This document shows positions 42,138 to 52,562 of a DNA stretch of 61,650 nt, one piece after another. Where the stretch lies: the NCBI GenBank assembly GCA_002104905.1, contig MCFE01000533.1:1-61650 (forward strand), given 5' to 3'. The notes under the pieces were generated by a model. The model saw nothing but the letters and a program-made list of their open reading frames with translations, had not been told where the DNA came from and made no database searches. Positions within the stretch are counted from its first letter, which is position 1. Each line of letters begins with the position of its first letter. Source of the stretch: Basidiobolus meristosporus CBS 931.73. Lineage: Eukaryota > Basidiobolomycota > Basidiobolomycetes > Basidiobolales > Basidiobolaceae. Made by a program: the position numbers and the translations under genes.

Positions 42138-44613
42138 TCATCTGGTGGTATTCTGGTGTCCCCATGTGCCACTGCATACTCCTTGGGTGATGGCGGATGG
42201 TTCCTCGACATCTCGGATACTGCCGGACTGGATCAGTTGCTGATTGTACACCTGGGTGATGAGATTGTTGGCTTGATTTGAATCCACCATGATGTTTCCA
42301 AAGAGGGTGTCGAAGAAGGTGTTTCCCTCGGCTATGGGTAAATCCAGCAGATTCTGAAAGCCTGTGGAGAAATCGGTGGTGCCATCTGCAATTCGAATGT
42401 TTGGGCTGTTGAGATCAGGAATCATCTGGAAGCCATTGGGAATAAAGTTGGGCGTTAGAGTCTCATTCTCCCTGTCCTTGCTCCGACCAATTCTGCCTTC
42501 TTGAGTGGGTCGGTAGAGCGGCTGTTCAAAAGCAAACCCTACTTGAACCGCGTTTTGGTTCATCTCTTGAACAAGTGAGTTGGTGTTGGGGGAGACCGCA
42601 GCTGGCTTTTGGCCGAGTGCTACGATTCCTTTAAGGATGGCGCAATACTTCTCAGCCATGATCCACACCGACTTAAGCCGTTGAAGAACTTGATAGTGGA
42701 TTTCAAGCTTAGCCTTCGCGTCCGCTATCACCTCAGCGTTCTTGCTGGAGAACAGAGTGTGAACATGGATGGTGCCCCCGTTGAAAATGCAAAAGCAAAT
42801 GTGAGGGTAGTTGTAGCACGCCGGGAACTTGTCAAAGTCCTGAATAATCGCGCTAATGGCGTTTGCGGATGAGATGCATCTTTCTAGAGACTCTGAAGCG
42901 AAGCTAGTGGCGGCGGAATAAATGGGTTGATTCTCAACTCGATCTAGGCTTGAACGATGCAATAAGATGATGGACGTGTGGTACATTATGTGAAGTGTAC
43001 AGATAAATGCCGCTTGGGCATATCCTGTCGAGGACTTGTCTGTTAGCATGTTCGTAGTGTATTGCAGGTTTTGTGGTAACGACATCGACCATGAGGTCAG
43101 CGCTGAGTCCAAAAATGCAAATTTCGAGTCACTCTCTGCCGAGTTTTCGCGGCAATCCTTAGGGCTGTTGACAAACTGGGAGGTTTTCCCCATTAATGCT
43201 GCTAAGCGAATAAAGATCGACCAAGGGCTAGCCATGTTGTTCGAAAGGGAGGATGAAGAATAGGCGGTGTTTGTTTGATCAGCTATTTCCAGTAGCTGGC
43301 CCGGTACTGGTCTCCCATTCTCCCAGTCAGAATCAAAGCTTGGGAGGAGGACCCGGCTATCATGCTCATCGATAGCCATCGGGCGGCCGGTACCTGTGCT
43401 ACCAATTCGATCTCTAATAAAGCAAGACCACCACAATCGCCGCTGGGTTTCCACCTCCACCCAGTCGGCTGAAGACTGGCCAGGTATGTTCCCGTTCTCA
43501 TCGATGCGATTGATACCTAGCTCCTGGGCCATTCTACAGCACAATAACGTAAGTCGGGATCCCGGATGCAAAAGATCGCAAGCTCGCTTACCTGATTGCC
43601 ATTCCTAGATACATCCATGCTCTCGGGTAACGTGCGTTCATGTATTCGTAATACGACACAATCAGCAACGCTTCGGTGGTGAATACACTGGGGCCATCGA
43701 GACACTTCAGGAGGATATTTCGGAAGCGGTTCGAGAATATCTCGCCACTTCGAATAATGGGATCGGCCAGGATGCCTGGATGGTTTGAGAAGCGGGAGAC
43801 GCAGGCGCATATACTCAGGATCAGGATGGGTGGAATCTCGCCGTTCTTGAATTTGGTAAAAAACGTGGGTTTGTGGATAAAGGGCATGTGTGGATGGATC
43901 GTGCTAAAGTAAACCGTCAGTAAATGCTCGGTAATTTCGGTCGGAGGGAGGGAGGTTGCTCCCAAGATGTGATTGTCACTTGAGTGTTGCTTTGGTGAAG
44001 GGGTTCCTTCATTTCCATTGTTAGGTGCAAGGGCGCTAAGACCAGATGTGTTTCCTAGATAAGAGTGTGACCAAACTTGCTCAACCTTCTCCCGTATTGT
44101 TTCCTCCTCGCCTTGTGAGCTACCACTTAAGGAACGACTAGTCGGCTTGCTTGCTTGACAAGGTGGAGTTGCTGTACTTTCTCTGGCCTTGCCGCCTTGG
44201 GACGTGTTGTTATGTGATATAAACAAATTTTCTGGGTTGTTTGAGACTCTTGGGAGATTTCTTAAATAACTGGACGAGTGTCTTGCTGTAGCCACGGGTC
44301 TTAGACTAACTGACTGTATAGTTCCATTCATCTTCAGAGGATTCGAGAAGCCAGCATTGACAGCTCCTCGGTAGCCTGGGTGTCCGCTTGACTTAACTTT
44401 GGCTTCATCAGATTGCCCTTGTCTAGGTCCACGTTTTTTTAGGCTGGGTAAATATGTACAATCAACTTTGAGTCGTGCACAGTTCGAACAGCCTGTACGA
44501 TCTCCGTCACATTTAATCTTCTTCTTTCGACAAGTGTCACAGGCCTGTGTAAGACGCTTTCTTTTGGTGGGTTTTGAAAGCTCGGGTGCCTCAGTGGAGT
44601 TAATCGCACTCAT
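42138..44613 (-). CDS. Zn(II)2Cys6 transcription factor with fungal-specific TF domain
   Basis: Nuclear DNA-binding regulator, 805 aa, two exons (44613-43592 and 43533-42138; 58-nt intron). The zinc cluster at residues ~25-53 is complete: CDTCRKKKIKCDGDRTGCSNC followed by ARLKVDC, preceded by a basic KPTKRKR and followed by LPSLKKRGPRQGQ (linker). The middle (~215-560) is the fungal-specific regulatory domain (LLTVYFSTIHPHMPFIHKPTF; YEYMNARYPRAWMYLGMAIRMAQELGINR; ETQRRLWWSCFIRDR). The C-terminal 150 residues are Asn/Gln/Thr-rich and could be an activation region. Nearest neighbours are the acetyltransferase cluster and a DUF3533 gene; a regulatory link is possible but unproven. Confidence 0.93.
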
Positions 44614-45814
44614 ACTTATAGTAGTGGTAGGTTAGATAGATAGATAGTTCTACCAAACTGAGGACCAAGGAACAAATGACAAGTCACAGAACGGAGAAGC
44701 TCCGAAATAGAAGCACTGAAGAGTTAAAGAAGCAAAAGACCTATTGTCCAAAATAAAGCACCGATCCCATGATCAGTGACAGTTTAATTTAATGACCACT
44801 TTGAGGTAACCTCGGGATTTGGGGGCATACTTCCTCTCAGCTTCCTTTCAGCTATACACATCAACACAAATAAAAAACCATGTAGTAAATTAGAATCGTA
44901 TTGGTAAAGATGGTATTGATTTTCGATGATGGTAGGCCCGATTTGAGACATCGCTATCGACTTACCTAATTAGGACTAGTCAATTTATCCGGAACAACAA
45001 TCCATGAGAACCTTGAAAACTATAGTGTTTCTCATGGTATGATACATCAGTCCATATTCCGTAACAATGCATTCCAGATCATAATTGCAATTCAATCAGT
45101 AGGCATAAGGCTAGCTTGCATCATCGGATCTCTTATAAAGCTGATTATATTTTCCACATCCGAGGTTATTATTAGATGTAGGAAACTCCATCATTTATGC
45201 AACTAGAAATAACTGTGTGGCACAAGCCAACATGCGAATATTTCTTCATGCTTCAAGGAGCTGACCACCAAACACATGAACCCTGTGTAAATTAAACATC
45301 TACGTAGCTGTTACACGCGGTGCATAGTGACCTTTGTAGCTCAAATCGGGGTGTATCTTATTTGCTACATACGTGGTGGAAATTGGAGAAAAATGCGTTT
45401 TTCCTTTTGAAACTTCTGATGGATACCATTCTTTGAAGAAGACCTGCAAAAATCCAACTCTGCTATAGCCTGCAGCTCTCAAAAAATCAGATTAGAGATC
45501 GTGATGATATATAGCAGTTGGCCCCTGCTAGCCCTCTGTAAATTCTTCTATAAGAATATCCCAAATGCTAATTTCCTGTAACAACAGTTGTAGACATTCT
45601 GTTGTAACTATTTAGTTTACACCTAAACCACTCATATAACATAAGAGTCTACTTTGCTTATTGCTAAGTTTTGAATTATTTACCCAAGATTTAGATCGTT
45701 AGATATTAGCTAATTCTTAGAATTAGTGAAGGTCTGGAGGTTATAGATATTTTCTGACTTGTCCAAAAGCCCTCAAGCTTTAATCACAGCTTCCTATGAT
45801 TTTCTCTAAAGTGT
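44614..45814. other. Intergenic subtelomeric sequence
   Basis: 1.2 kb. Promoter of the Zn2Cys6 gene near 44614-44800 (GATA repeats at 44635-44646), then AT-rich sequence without a supported gene. Confidence 0.4.
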
Positions 45815-46157
45815 TGTAAGAGTCGTGGAGATATTGGAAGTGATTTGGAGAGCAAGTAGATTATTTGGTTTTTACTTAATGATTTATTGAATGTAAATGT
45901 AGTACTTATACTTTTACATGGTTTTAGCAAATAGCGCGTAGAATATGCTTAGAAGGATCTCAAGAACATGTGTGCAAAGCTTGGGGCAGTTTGGACAGCT
46001 TTGAGAATTTTCATGTTCTGGATACTTGATGTTTTGTTGAACATATTCTAAGTAAGTCCGGGCAAGGAGTTTGGTCAGTATTCTCTAAGACTTGTAGGTA
46101 ATGCTCCAAGTGACTAATCTAGGCCAACATTTAAGTGTAATTACAGATTTTTACAAA
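45815..46157 (-). mobile_element. Solo copia LTR, decayed
   Basis: About 340 bp matching the LTR at 53373-53700 along its whole length, from TGTAAGAGTC at the left to TTTTTACA at the right, with TGGAGATATTGGAAGTGAT, TGATTTATTGAATGTAAA and GAGAATTTTCATGTT shared. No internal domain next to it, so a solo LTR left by recombination. Many substitutions show it is old. Confidence 0.78.
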
Positions 46158-47510
46158 ATAAAGCACTACTGTCATTAGCACTACAAAGCTCCCTTAAAAG
46201 TATAAATACTTTATTTGAGCTCAATTTAAAAACAAGTAAATATCATGCAACTTTTCTAGTTCACCAAATCCCTCCCAATAGTCCCCATAATCTTGCAACA
46301 CATTACAGAGTCATAACTCAGGGCTCATAACTTATTGTAAGTATTTGGCAGAAATGGGGAGAAATAAGAGGTTTTCTGGCTTCAGTCTAATGGTATGTTG
46401 AATATAAACAGAGTATTTACTTACCTAACTTAAGAAGGGTCCGAAGTATGTGTAATGAGGTCTTAAAAGCGTGTATGCAAAGCTACATTGCCTTTGGATG
46501 GCCTTATGGTATATAATAATTTGGAGATAAGTATACCCGGTAGACCCAGACAGCCTATGAGCGGCTTACCATCTGAATTACAATTTCTGGGCAGTTCAGA
46601 ACTTCAATAGTAAGTTAGGCACAATATAACCAAGGATCCATTGCAAAAGGGTAGGCCAACAAGCAAATAATCCATTATAGCTATTTGTCTGTTGGCAGGA
46701 ATCTGATTACATGTCATATAGCTTGAAACCCATCTGCACTAGAGAAATATCCAATAGATAAAAGCCTCTGCAGGCCATTTCTCATGTACATTGTTCTAAG
46801 ATTATTAGTTATATTATGTAATAAGTTTATAAATTTACGGAGTTCCTTTACTCAGCTAATAAACGTGTTGCTGAAAGGCGTGTGCTAAGTTTGGTGGCTA
46901 TAATAATTTTCAGCACTTTGTGTGCTTGCACAGCACTTCGGAATTAAGCTAATTCCAGAGGTTAACTTGTTGCATATTTGTACAGAATAATGCCGAGGGA
47001 TTTTCACCATTCTCAAAACGCCACCGAATACGAAACAGCATGTGATAATCCCACTTCTAGATTGTGATTATGGAGAGCTTCCACCTGATGACTTTGAAAT
47101 CATGATCATCCCGATACCAGGTACCAAATACAAACAAAAAAAAGAAAATCGCCTGTTATTTACCACTCATAATTACCTAATCTGAAGATTTTTACCATTT
47201 ACAAGGCAGGCAATCGGGTTGATGCCGGGCTACCTTAAATTAGGGTTTATTGTATTGGCATTGTTATGATATAAATACCATATTTATATATATGACGAAT
47301 GGAAGCCCGATTTTTGATAGAACGATGGCCGTTTCCTTCCCAACTATGGAGAAAAAATGATACTGTTTCCAGTTTATGGGTTTGGTTTAATTGGAATTCC
47401 GGCACGGCTCCGAGCCGACCCTCCGATAGTATATAAATATGGCTCTCGGTAAGACGAATCTTCATAATCCTCCTTAAGTTTTCTAATTAGATAACTTTAA
47501 TTCCAATACC
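46158..47510. promoter_or_regulatory. AT-rich intergenic region with DUF3533 gene promoter
   Basis: 1.35 kb of AT-rich sequence. Around 46300-46560 there is faint similarity to the copia LTR (GAAGGGTCCGAAGTATGTGT-like blocks). A TATATAAATA element at about 47430-47439 is placed roughly 75-80 nt before the next start codon. Confidence 0.45.
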
Positions 47511-48941
47511 ATGACAAACACTACAGTAATGCAAGAAAAAGATCGGGGCCAACAGCTTAACGAATCGTTGCCCCAACTACAACGACAGGAGACTGTCGAA
47601 GAGCTTCAGGAGAGAAGCAGAAGACTCAAGCTGTCATTCAAACAACTGTTTCCGGATTACATTGTATTGCCGCACTTGATCACAAAATCCTTGGTTTTGG
47701 TTGGATTTGTTATCTTCTTGGTTACTCTCTGCTATCAGTGGATATACGCCGGCTTTCTCTGGAACCCATTGGGCCGTATTTCTCATCTAGAAGTGGCATT
47801 AGTAAATCAAGACAAGGGTTTCGATTTGTCCAACACTCCCGCTCAAATGCAGCAACTGGTCGCTGGGCTATTTGGTGGCGCTTCTGCCGGAGCAATGCTG
47901 ACAAGTACCATCATGAACCCTGAGCTTCCCTTGAACCATGTGTTTACCTGGAGCAACTTGCCCGAAGTCGGTTCTAGAGAGGAGGCCATTGATGTGGTAA
48001 ACCATGGCGATTACTGGGCAATGTTGTATATCCCTTCCAACTTCTCTCAAAACTTCCTCTCCGCCACTAGCTCTGCCGATCGTAAACCATGGGAGGTAGA
48101 GTGGATCTTCGACCAAGGAAGAAACTACAACACGCAAAGCTTTCTTCGTCAGGCCAGGACCATTGCCTTCGACACGTTTTCCTCCTCCTTAGCCAAGCAA
48201 TTCCTAACAAGCAAGGCTGGCTCGGTCATGCTCCAGACTTTCGATCCTACTTTCTGGGTGGACTTTTTCCAAATCCACGAGACGATTCTTCACCCAGTTC
48301 ATGCGTACGGGTCCAACTTTGCATCCTACGTGACCTTCATAGTCTCATACATAGGCTGCCTTCTGACCGTCACCATAGTCAGCAAGTTCTTACGTATGCG
48401 TGAGGTTTCAAGATCTTGGAGATTCCCAGCTGTGAGAGTGGTGTTGGCCTGGGGAATGTTGTCGGCTATCTTGACCTTGTTCCAAACCATTTCCATCCTG
48501 ATCCCATCCTTCGCACTGAGGAACCATCAGTTTGATTGGAAAAATGCCGGCTATGCTATCGCCTTTGTCTGGTACACAAGCTTCGCCTTCCTCAATATCC
48601 TGTTCTTGATGGTTCACCTTTTGACCGCGGAAGGCTTCCAGGTCCCCGGAACGCTCTTTTTGGTTCTACAGCTAACTACCAGTGGCGGAATCGTCAGTAA
48701 CACACTCCAACCTGGAATTGCCAAGGTGGGCGTTGCCTTTCCAATGTATTACGGTGTTCGCGGACTCCGCAGTATCTTCTACGGTTCTCTGACACATAAA
48801 ATGTGGATCAACTGGCTAGTCATCACCGGATGGATCGTTGTTCCTGGAGTCATTTCAATGTTCTGGGCTAGATACAAGATCAAGCAAATAAGAAACGAGG
48901 GCAGTGATCAGGGTCGCTCCGATGTGCGTAGCGTTGTTTAG
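47511..48941 (+). CDS. DUF3533 / Sng1-like membrane protein
   Basis: Fungal membrane protein of the DUF3533 family, which includes yeast Sng1 (nitrosoguanidine resistance); related to ABC-2-type permease folds. Intronless, 476 aa. Residues 1-55 are hydrophilic; one span at ~62-82 (LVLVGFVIFLVTLCYQWIYAG); then a long extracytoplasmic segment starting LGRISHLEVALVNQDKGFDL with NHGDYWAMLYIPSNFS and VEWIFDQGRNYNTQSFL; then five more spans (YVTFIVSYIGCLLTVTIVS; VVLAWGMLSAILTLFQTISILI; YAIAFVWYTSFAFLNILFLMV; LFLVLQLTTSGGI; WLVITGWIVVPGVISMFW). A clear TATA box stands about 75 nt upstream. Possible role in drug or stress tolerance. Confidence 0.85.
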   Translation: MTNTTVMQEKDRGQQLNESLPQLQRQETVEELQERSRRLKLSFKQLFPDYIVLPHLITKSLVLVGFVIFLVTLCYQWIYAGFLWNPLGRISHLEVALVNQDKGFDLSNTPAQMQQLVAGLFGGASAGAMLTSTIMNPELPLNHVFTWSNLPEVGSREEAIDVVNHGDYWAMLYIPSNFSQNFLSATSSADRKPWEVEWIFDQGRNYNTQSFLRQARTIAFDTFSSSLAKQFLTSKAGSVMLQTFDPTFWVDFFQIHETILHPVHAYGSNFASYVTFIVSYIGCLLTVTIVSKFLRMREVSRSWRFPAVRVVLAWGMLSAILTLFQTISILIPSFALRNHQFDWKNAGYAIAFVWYTSFAFLNILFLMVHLLTAEGFQVPGTLFLVLQLTTSGGIVSNTLQPGIAKVGVAFPMYYGVRGLRSIFYGSLTHKMWINWLVITGWIVVPGVISMFWARYKIKQIRNEGSDQGRSDVRSVV

Positions 48942-49384
48942 ATGATTCCCCGCCATTACTTGTAATAATAATCTCCATTGTAAAATTTCTCACCATAATA
49001 AATCTTCACATGATTTTCACAAATTAAACTAAATGCGGTAGCTATCACGGTATGTGCGGATTGGGTAAATTTGCCCCAAACGTTGGATCGGATCTTACCT
49101 CCAGTATGCATCCCAATTAATAGTTGTATGGTTACGCATATGCCCAAATTAAGATTCAATCTCAGTCGCTCAATAAACGTTGTTTACTCGAGAGGGATAT
49201 AATTGGGTAGATGGGGTCATCCGAGGCGAATATAAAGAAAGCATGTACGTTGTCCTTGCATATACTGAGCGGTGACAAGTGGCCATATTAGGTTCGCACA
49301 TAGTGAGTTCTCTAAAATTTGTACACTATGATTTAAATAGCTAAGCTATGAGAATACCACGTGTAACTATGAAATTTACGATAT
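48942..49384. other. Intergenic, last unique sequence before the retroelement array
   Basis: 443 bp after the DUF3533 stop. AT-rich, no gene. Its right end meets a copia fragment that lacks its LTR. Confidence 0.4.
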
Positions 49385-49625
49385 ACCCACTCAACTAATA
49401 ATTCATATTAACTAGGCCTAATTCTGGTCTAAGATATTCAAGTTTATCTCTAGCTAATGGTTTTATGTACATATCCGCAATCATTTCATCTTCAGCACAG
49501 TGAGCTAGGTTAACCAAGTAGTCTTCTATGGATGAAACAATGCATAATACCTATGTGCTTAGCTCTAACTTAGAAAGCTGGATTTCTACCAAATTGAACA
49601 TATTCTTGCCTATCCTGAAACACAG
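49385..49625 (-). mobile_element. Fragment of a copia element (end of RNase H region)
   Basis: Matches 53701-53945 of the larger copia element: the polypurine tract complement CCCACTCA and then the end of the RNase H coding region, with many substitutions and small deletions. Its distal (5' coding) side is cut exactly where TAGGGG begins at 49626. Confidence 0.82.
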
Positions 49626-49631
49626 TAGGGG
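49626..49631 (+). repeat. Telomeric junction 1 (TAGGGG)
   Basis: Partial TTAGGG unit between the truncated copia fragment and the 3' end of LINE-1. Same composition as the longer junctions further out. Confidence 0.55.
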
Positions 49632-49712
49632 AGGGAAAGTCACCAAGTTGGTGAAATCTTTATTTGAGTTAAGAACTAATCCAAGTACAAATAAAGAAGC
49701 CAATTAAGAGGT

Positions 49713-52562
49713 CTAGAACCTCTCTAATAAGTAGTCTAATTTATGTTTTGTTTCATCTCTAATGTTTGTTTCAATAAAGTAGAGCTCATCAGGGGTAAAT
49801 ATAAAATTCAAGGGTTTTGGGGGAAGTACAAATTGTAGATGTTTCTGATCAATATAATCTAAGACTGGAACCCAGCCTAGGATTAGGTGTAGTAGGAAAG
49901 GTGTGTGGACTTGTAAGTAGTGCTGCCACATAGATCTTAGATGGTCCTGAGCCAGTAGTCTTGGTTTCTCAGCTTTTTGAAGTTTTGAAGCAAGCTCTGT
50001 TACTACAGCAGAGCCTACCAGGGCATGCCAGCAAGAAGATTTTAGGGAGGAGTTAGATTTAAGCCATTGTTTGATGGAGGGGTTATGTGATTTCTGAAGT
50101 TTCACTAGGAAGGAAGCACAGAGATAGACCATTTGGATTTGGTATGGGTAGAACCCAAAGGCTCCATTAGTTGCATGGATATAGGGAGATACTGGAAGAT
50201 ACGGTACCAAGGATCTGATACACTGATGGATAAATTTATCCAGGTGGTGAAGTTCTCTGGAGGTTAGGGGTATAATGTGGAGACCAAATTCAAGTACTGG
50301 TAGTACATACTGCTTCAGAAGTATAGGGATCTTTTGAATTGGAGTTTCCGGAGTGACTACTACCAGAAGCTTTTTAAGAGCCTGTTGGGCAAGACAGATC
50401 CTATTATTCAGGTGGAGCTTTGAGTCAATCCCATATTGACAAAATGGCAGACCCAGATATATTGCTGTTTGCTGTGGCAGAATGCTAGTGTTCTGTATAG
50501 TTGTAGTGCACCCAATTGGGACTGTCTTGGAAATTGAGAGTGAGAGGTTGTTGGCAGCCAAGTACTTCTCAATAATGGCAGTGTCTGTTATGGGATTAGG
50601 AGTTGCAATCTTGATATCATCTGCATAGAGAGTTAGTAGTGGATAGGGAGAGTCTGGTGAGGGGCCTTTTGGAAATAAAGGAAAGTCATGCAGAAATATC
50701 ACAAATAGTAAGGGACCTAGTACAGATCCTTGGACTACACCATTTGGAACCTCATAAGTCTCTGATGTGCCACTTAGATGCAAAATTTTGGCTGAGTTCT
50801 TACAAAATAGAGAACGTACAAGAAGGGTCATTGGCAGTGTGGTAACTGCTAACAGCTTTCTCCAAAGCAGGGCTCTGTCAACAGAGTCAAAGGCTTTAGT
50901 AATGGCAAACAGAATGGTTGGCAATGAGAATTGAAGTGAATGATCATGGCTTAGCACTACAGCCATATCCAAGGAGAGTTTGGGCAAGAAACCAAACTGA
51001 GAAGGATGGAATGGATATAGTGGAGATTGCAAGGATCTTGCTATTATAAGCTCAAAGATTTTCTGGCATGTTGGTAGGAGTGAAACTGGCTGGTAACAAC
51101 CTGGGAGTGAGTGTTTCCCCTTCCCTTTGTATAAGGGTATTACATTTGCCTGTGACCAGGGCTTTGGGGTAGTCAATTGTTGGGCACGGATAGAGTGGAA
51201 TGGGAGAAGTAAGTGACTCATTTTGGAGTAGCACACCCAGAGTAGATCATAGGTAATCAAGTCATGTCCAGGTGCAGTATGTGCAGGAAGCTTCTTTAAA
51301 GTTTTCTCCAGAAGCTTGGCTGAAATCAGAATTGGAGATGTTGGACTGCTGGATATGTTACCAGTATGATAGAAAGGAGGAGTGGGATGCATGGATGAAT
51401 CAAAGAAAATAGGGGCCAGTTTGTCTGGTGATGGTATACTCCTTACTTGGGGTCTCATGGCTTTGTATACTCTTGATATGGACCTTGTGGTGGCATTCAT
51501 ATTTACCAAGGGCAAGGTATCCATGATATGAGCCCATAATCTAGTATGCTTAGGGATCTGTAGTGACTTGGAGTAGGAGATTGTGCTTTCCAGGAGGTTC
51601 TGTGTTTTTGGGTTAGGGAAACATAGGTAGCTGGAATTTAAGGCAGAAATGATGGATTTCCATTTAAGCTGGTTTGCACATGGCTTTTGGTAGGACTTGG
51701 TGGGTAGGGCCAGACAGCCAGTGATTATGATGAAATGCTGGTAAAATAGCCATAATGCATTTATACCAATACAAATCCATGCAGGTAAGCTGGGAAATGC
51801 ATATTCTGTAAGCAAGGATAGGTAGTTGGCAAAGTCCTGCATCTGTGATACTGAAGCTTTGGCAGGCAGGATTGTCAATGGCTGAAGAAGGGTGCCAATT
51901 GGTAGGGTTTTTCTAGCAGAAATGATAATATGTATTGGCTTGTGATCAGATTTCTCTAGTGAACCACCGCTGATATCCTCTGGAATGCTTGTAACCTGGT
52001 GGATGTACTGTAAGGCAGCTGGAGTAGCTGTTACCCAGTCAACACAACAATGGGCTTGCTGAGTGTTTAGAGTTACCAGATGGTTTTGTTGGAGAAACTT
52101 TTTAAAGTGCTGCTCTTGGGTTCTAAGTCTGGATGAAATAGTGGTGATATTTTCAGGATGGGGAATATTTATATCTCCCACTAACATACAAGGGATTGAT
52201 GAGCTGTTAGTGAACTCTGATATGGCCAAGAAAATTGCCAGTGTTATGGAGTTAGACAGAGATGGAGGGAGATAGACAGTAATGGCTACTATAGTTGGAA
52301 GTGTTAGAGCATAACAGTAATACTCATAGATGATGGATACATTTGTTGAGGGTGCAAGCTTAGAAGATGAAAGAGCAATGAGTGCCATTGAGTGAGCTGG
52401 AAATTTTGGGTGAGCAGCTGAATATGCATTCAGTCTAGAGGGAAGTTTTGGCAACTTAACATCAATTAGTAGGAGCAAGGAATATTCCTTTTTCAGTAAG
52501 TTTTCTAATTCAGCTACTGTTGGAGTGATGGAGTTGCAATTAAGTAAGAGTATGTTCTGTAG
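49713..52562 (-). CDS. LINE-1 ORF2: endonuclease / reverse transcriptase
   Basis: About 950 codons open from directly after the ORF1 UGA. The N-terminal apurinic-type endonuclease shows LLNCNSI, LIDVKLP, LVGDINIPHPEN and SDHKPIHI. Reverse transcriptase motifs: VIPLYKGKGKHS, CYQPVSLLPTCQKIFE, FGFLPKLS, ITKAFDSVDRALLWRKL, NGVVQGSVLGPLLFVIFLHD, and the catalytic LTLYADDIKI (YADD at 50616-50627). An in-frame ATG occurs only at about codon 37, within the LIDVKLP stretch of the endonuclease domain, so initiation there would remove the first endonuclease block; this favours translation continuous with ORF1. No RNase H domain seen. Confidence 0.9.
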   Translation of the reverse strand, partial: LQNILLLNCNSITPTVAELENLLKKEYSLLLLIDVKLPKLPSRLNAYSAAHPKFPAHSMALIALSSSKLAPSTNVSIIYEYYCYALTLPTIVAITVYLPPSLSNSITLAIFLAISEFTNSSSIPCMLVGDINIPHPENITTISSRLRTQEQHFKKFLQQNHLVTLNTQQAHCCVDWVTATPAALQYIHQVTSIPEDISGGSLEKSDHKPIHIIISARKTLPIGTLLQPLTILPAKASVSQMQDFANYLSLLTEYAFPSLPAWICIGINALWLFYQHFIIITGCLALPTKSYQKPCANQLKWKSIISALNSSYLCFPNPKTQNLLESTISYSKSLQIPKHTRLWAHIMDTLPLVNMNATTRSISRVYKAMRPQVRSIPSPDKLAPIFFDSSMHPTPPFYHTGNISSSPTSPILISAKLLEKTLKKLPAHTAPGHDLITYDLLWVCYSKMSHLLLPFHSIRAQQLTTPKPWSQANVIPLYKGKGKHSLPGCYQPVSLLPTCQKIFELIIARSLQSPLYPFHPSQFGFLPKLSLDMAVVLSHDHSLQFSLPTILFAITKAFDSVDRALLWRKLLAVTTLPMTLLVRSLFCKNSAKILHLSGTSETYEVPNGVVQGSVLGPLLFVIFLHDFPLFPKGPSPDSPYPLLTLYADDIKIATPNPITDTAIIEKYLAANNLSLSISKTVPIGCTTTIQNTSILPQQTAIYLGLPFCQYGIDSKLHLNNRICLAQQALKKLLVVVTPETPIQKIPILLKQYVLPVLEFGLHIIPLTSRELHHLDKFIHQCIRSLVPYLPVSPYIHATNGAFGFYPYQIQMVYLCASFLVKLQKSHNPSIKQWLKSNSSLKSSCWHALVGSAVVTELASKLQKAEKPRLLAQDHLRSMWQHYLQVHTPFLLHLILGWVPVLDYIDQKHLQFVLPPKPLNFIFTPDELYFIETNIRDETKHKLDYLLERF

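Noticed and set aside
46280-46560. A second decayed copia LTR
   Set aside because: Only scattered short matches to the LTR consensus; too weak without an alignment.
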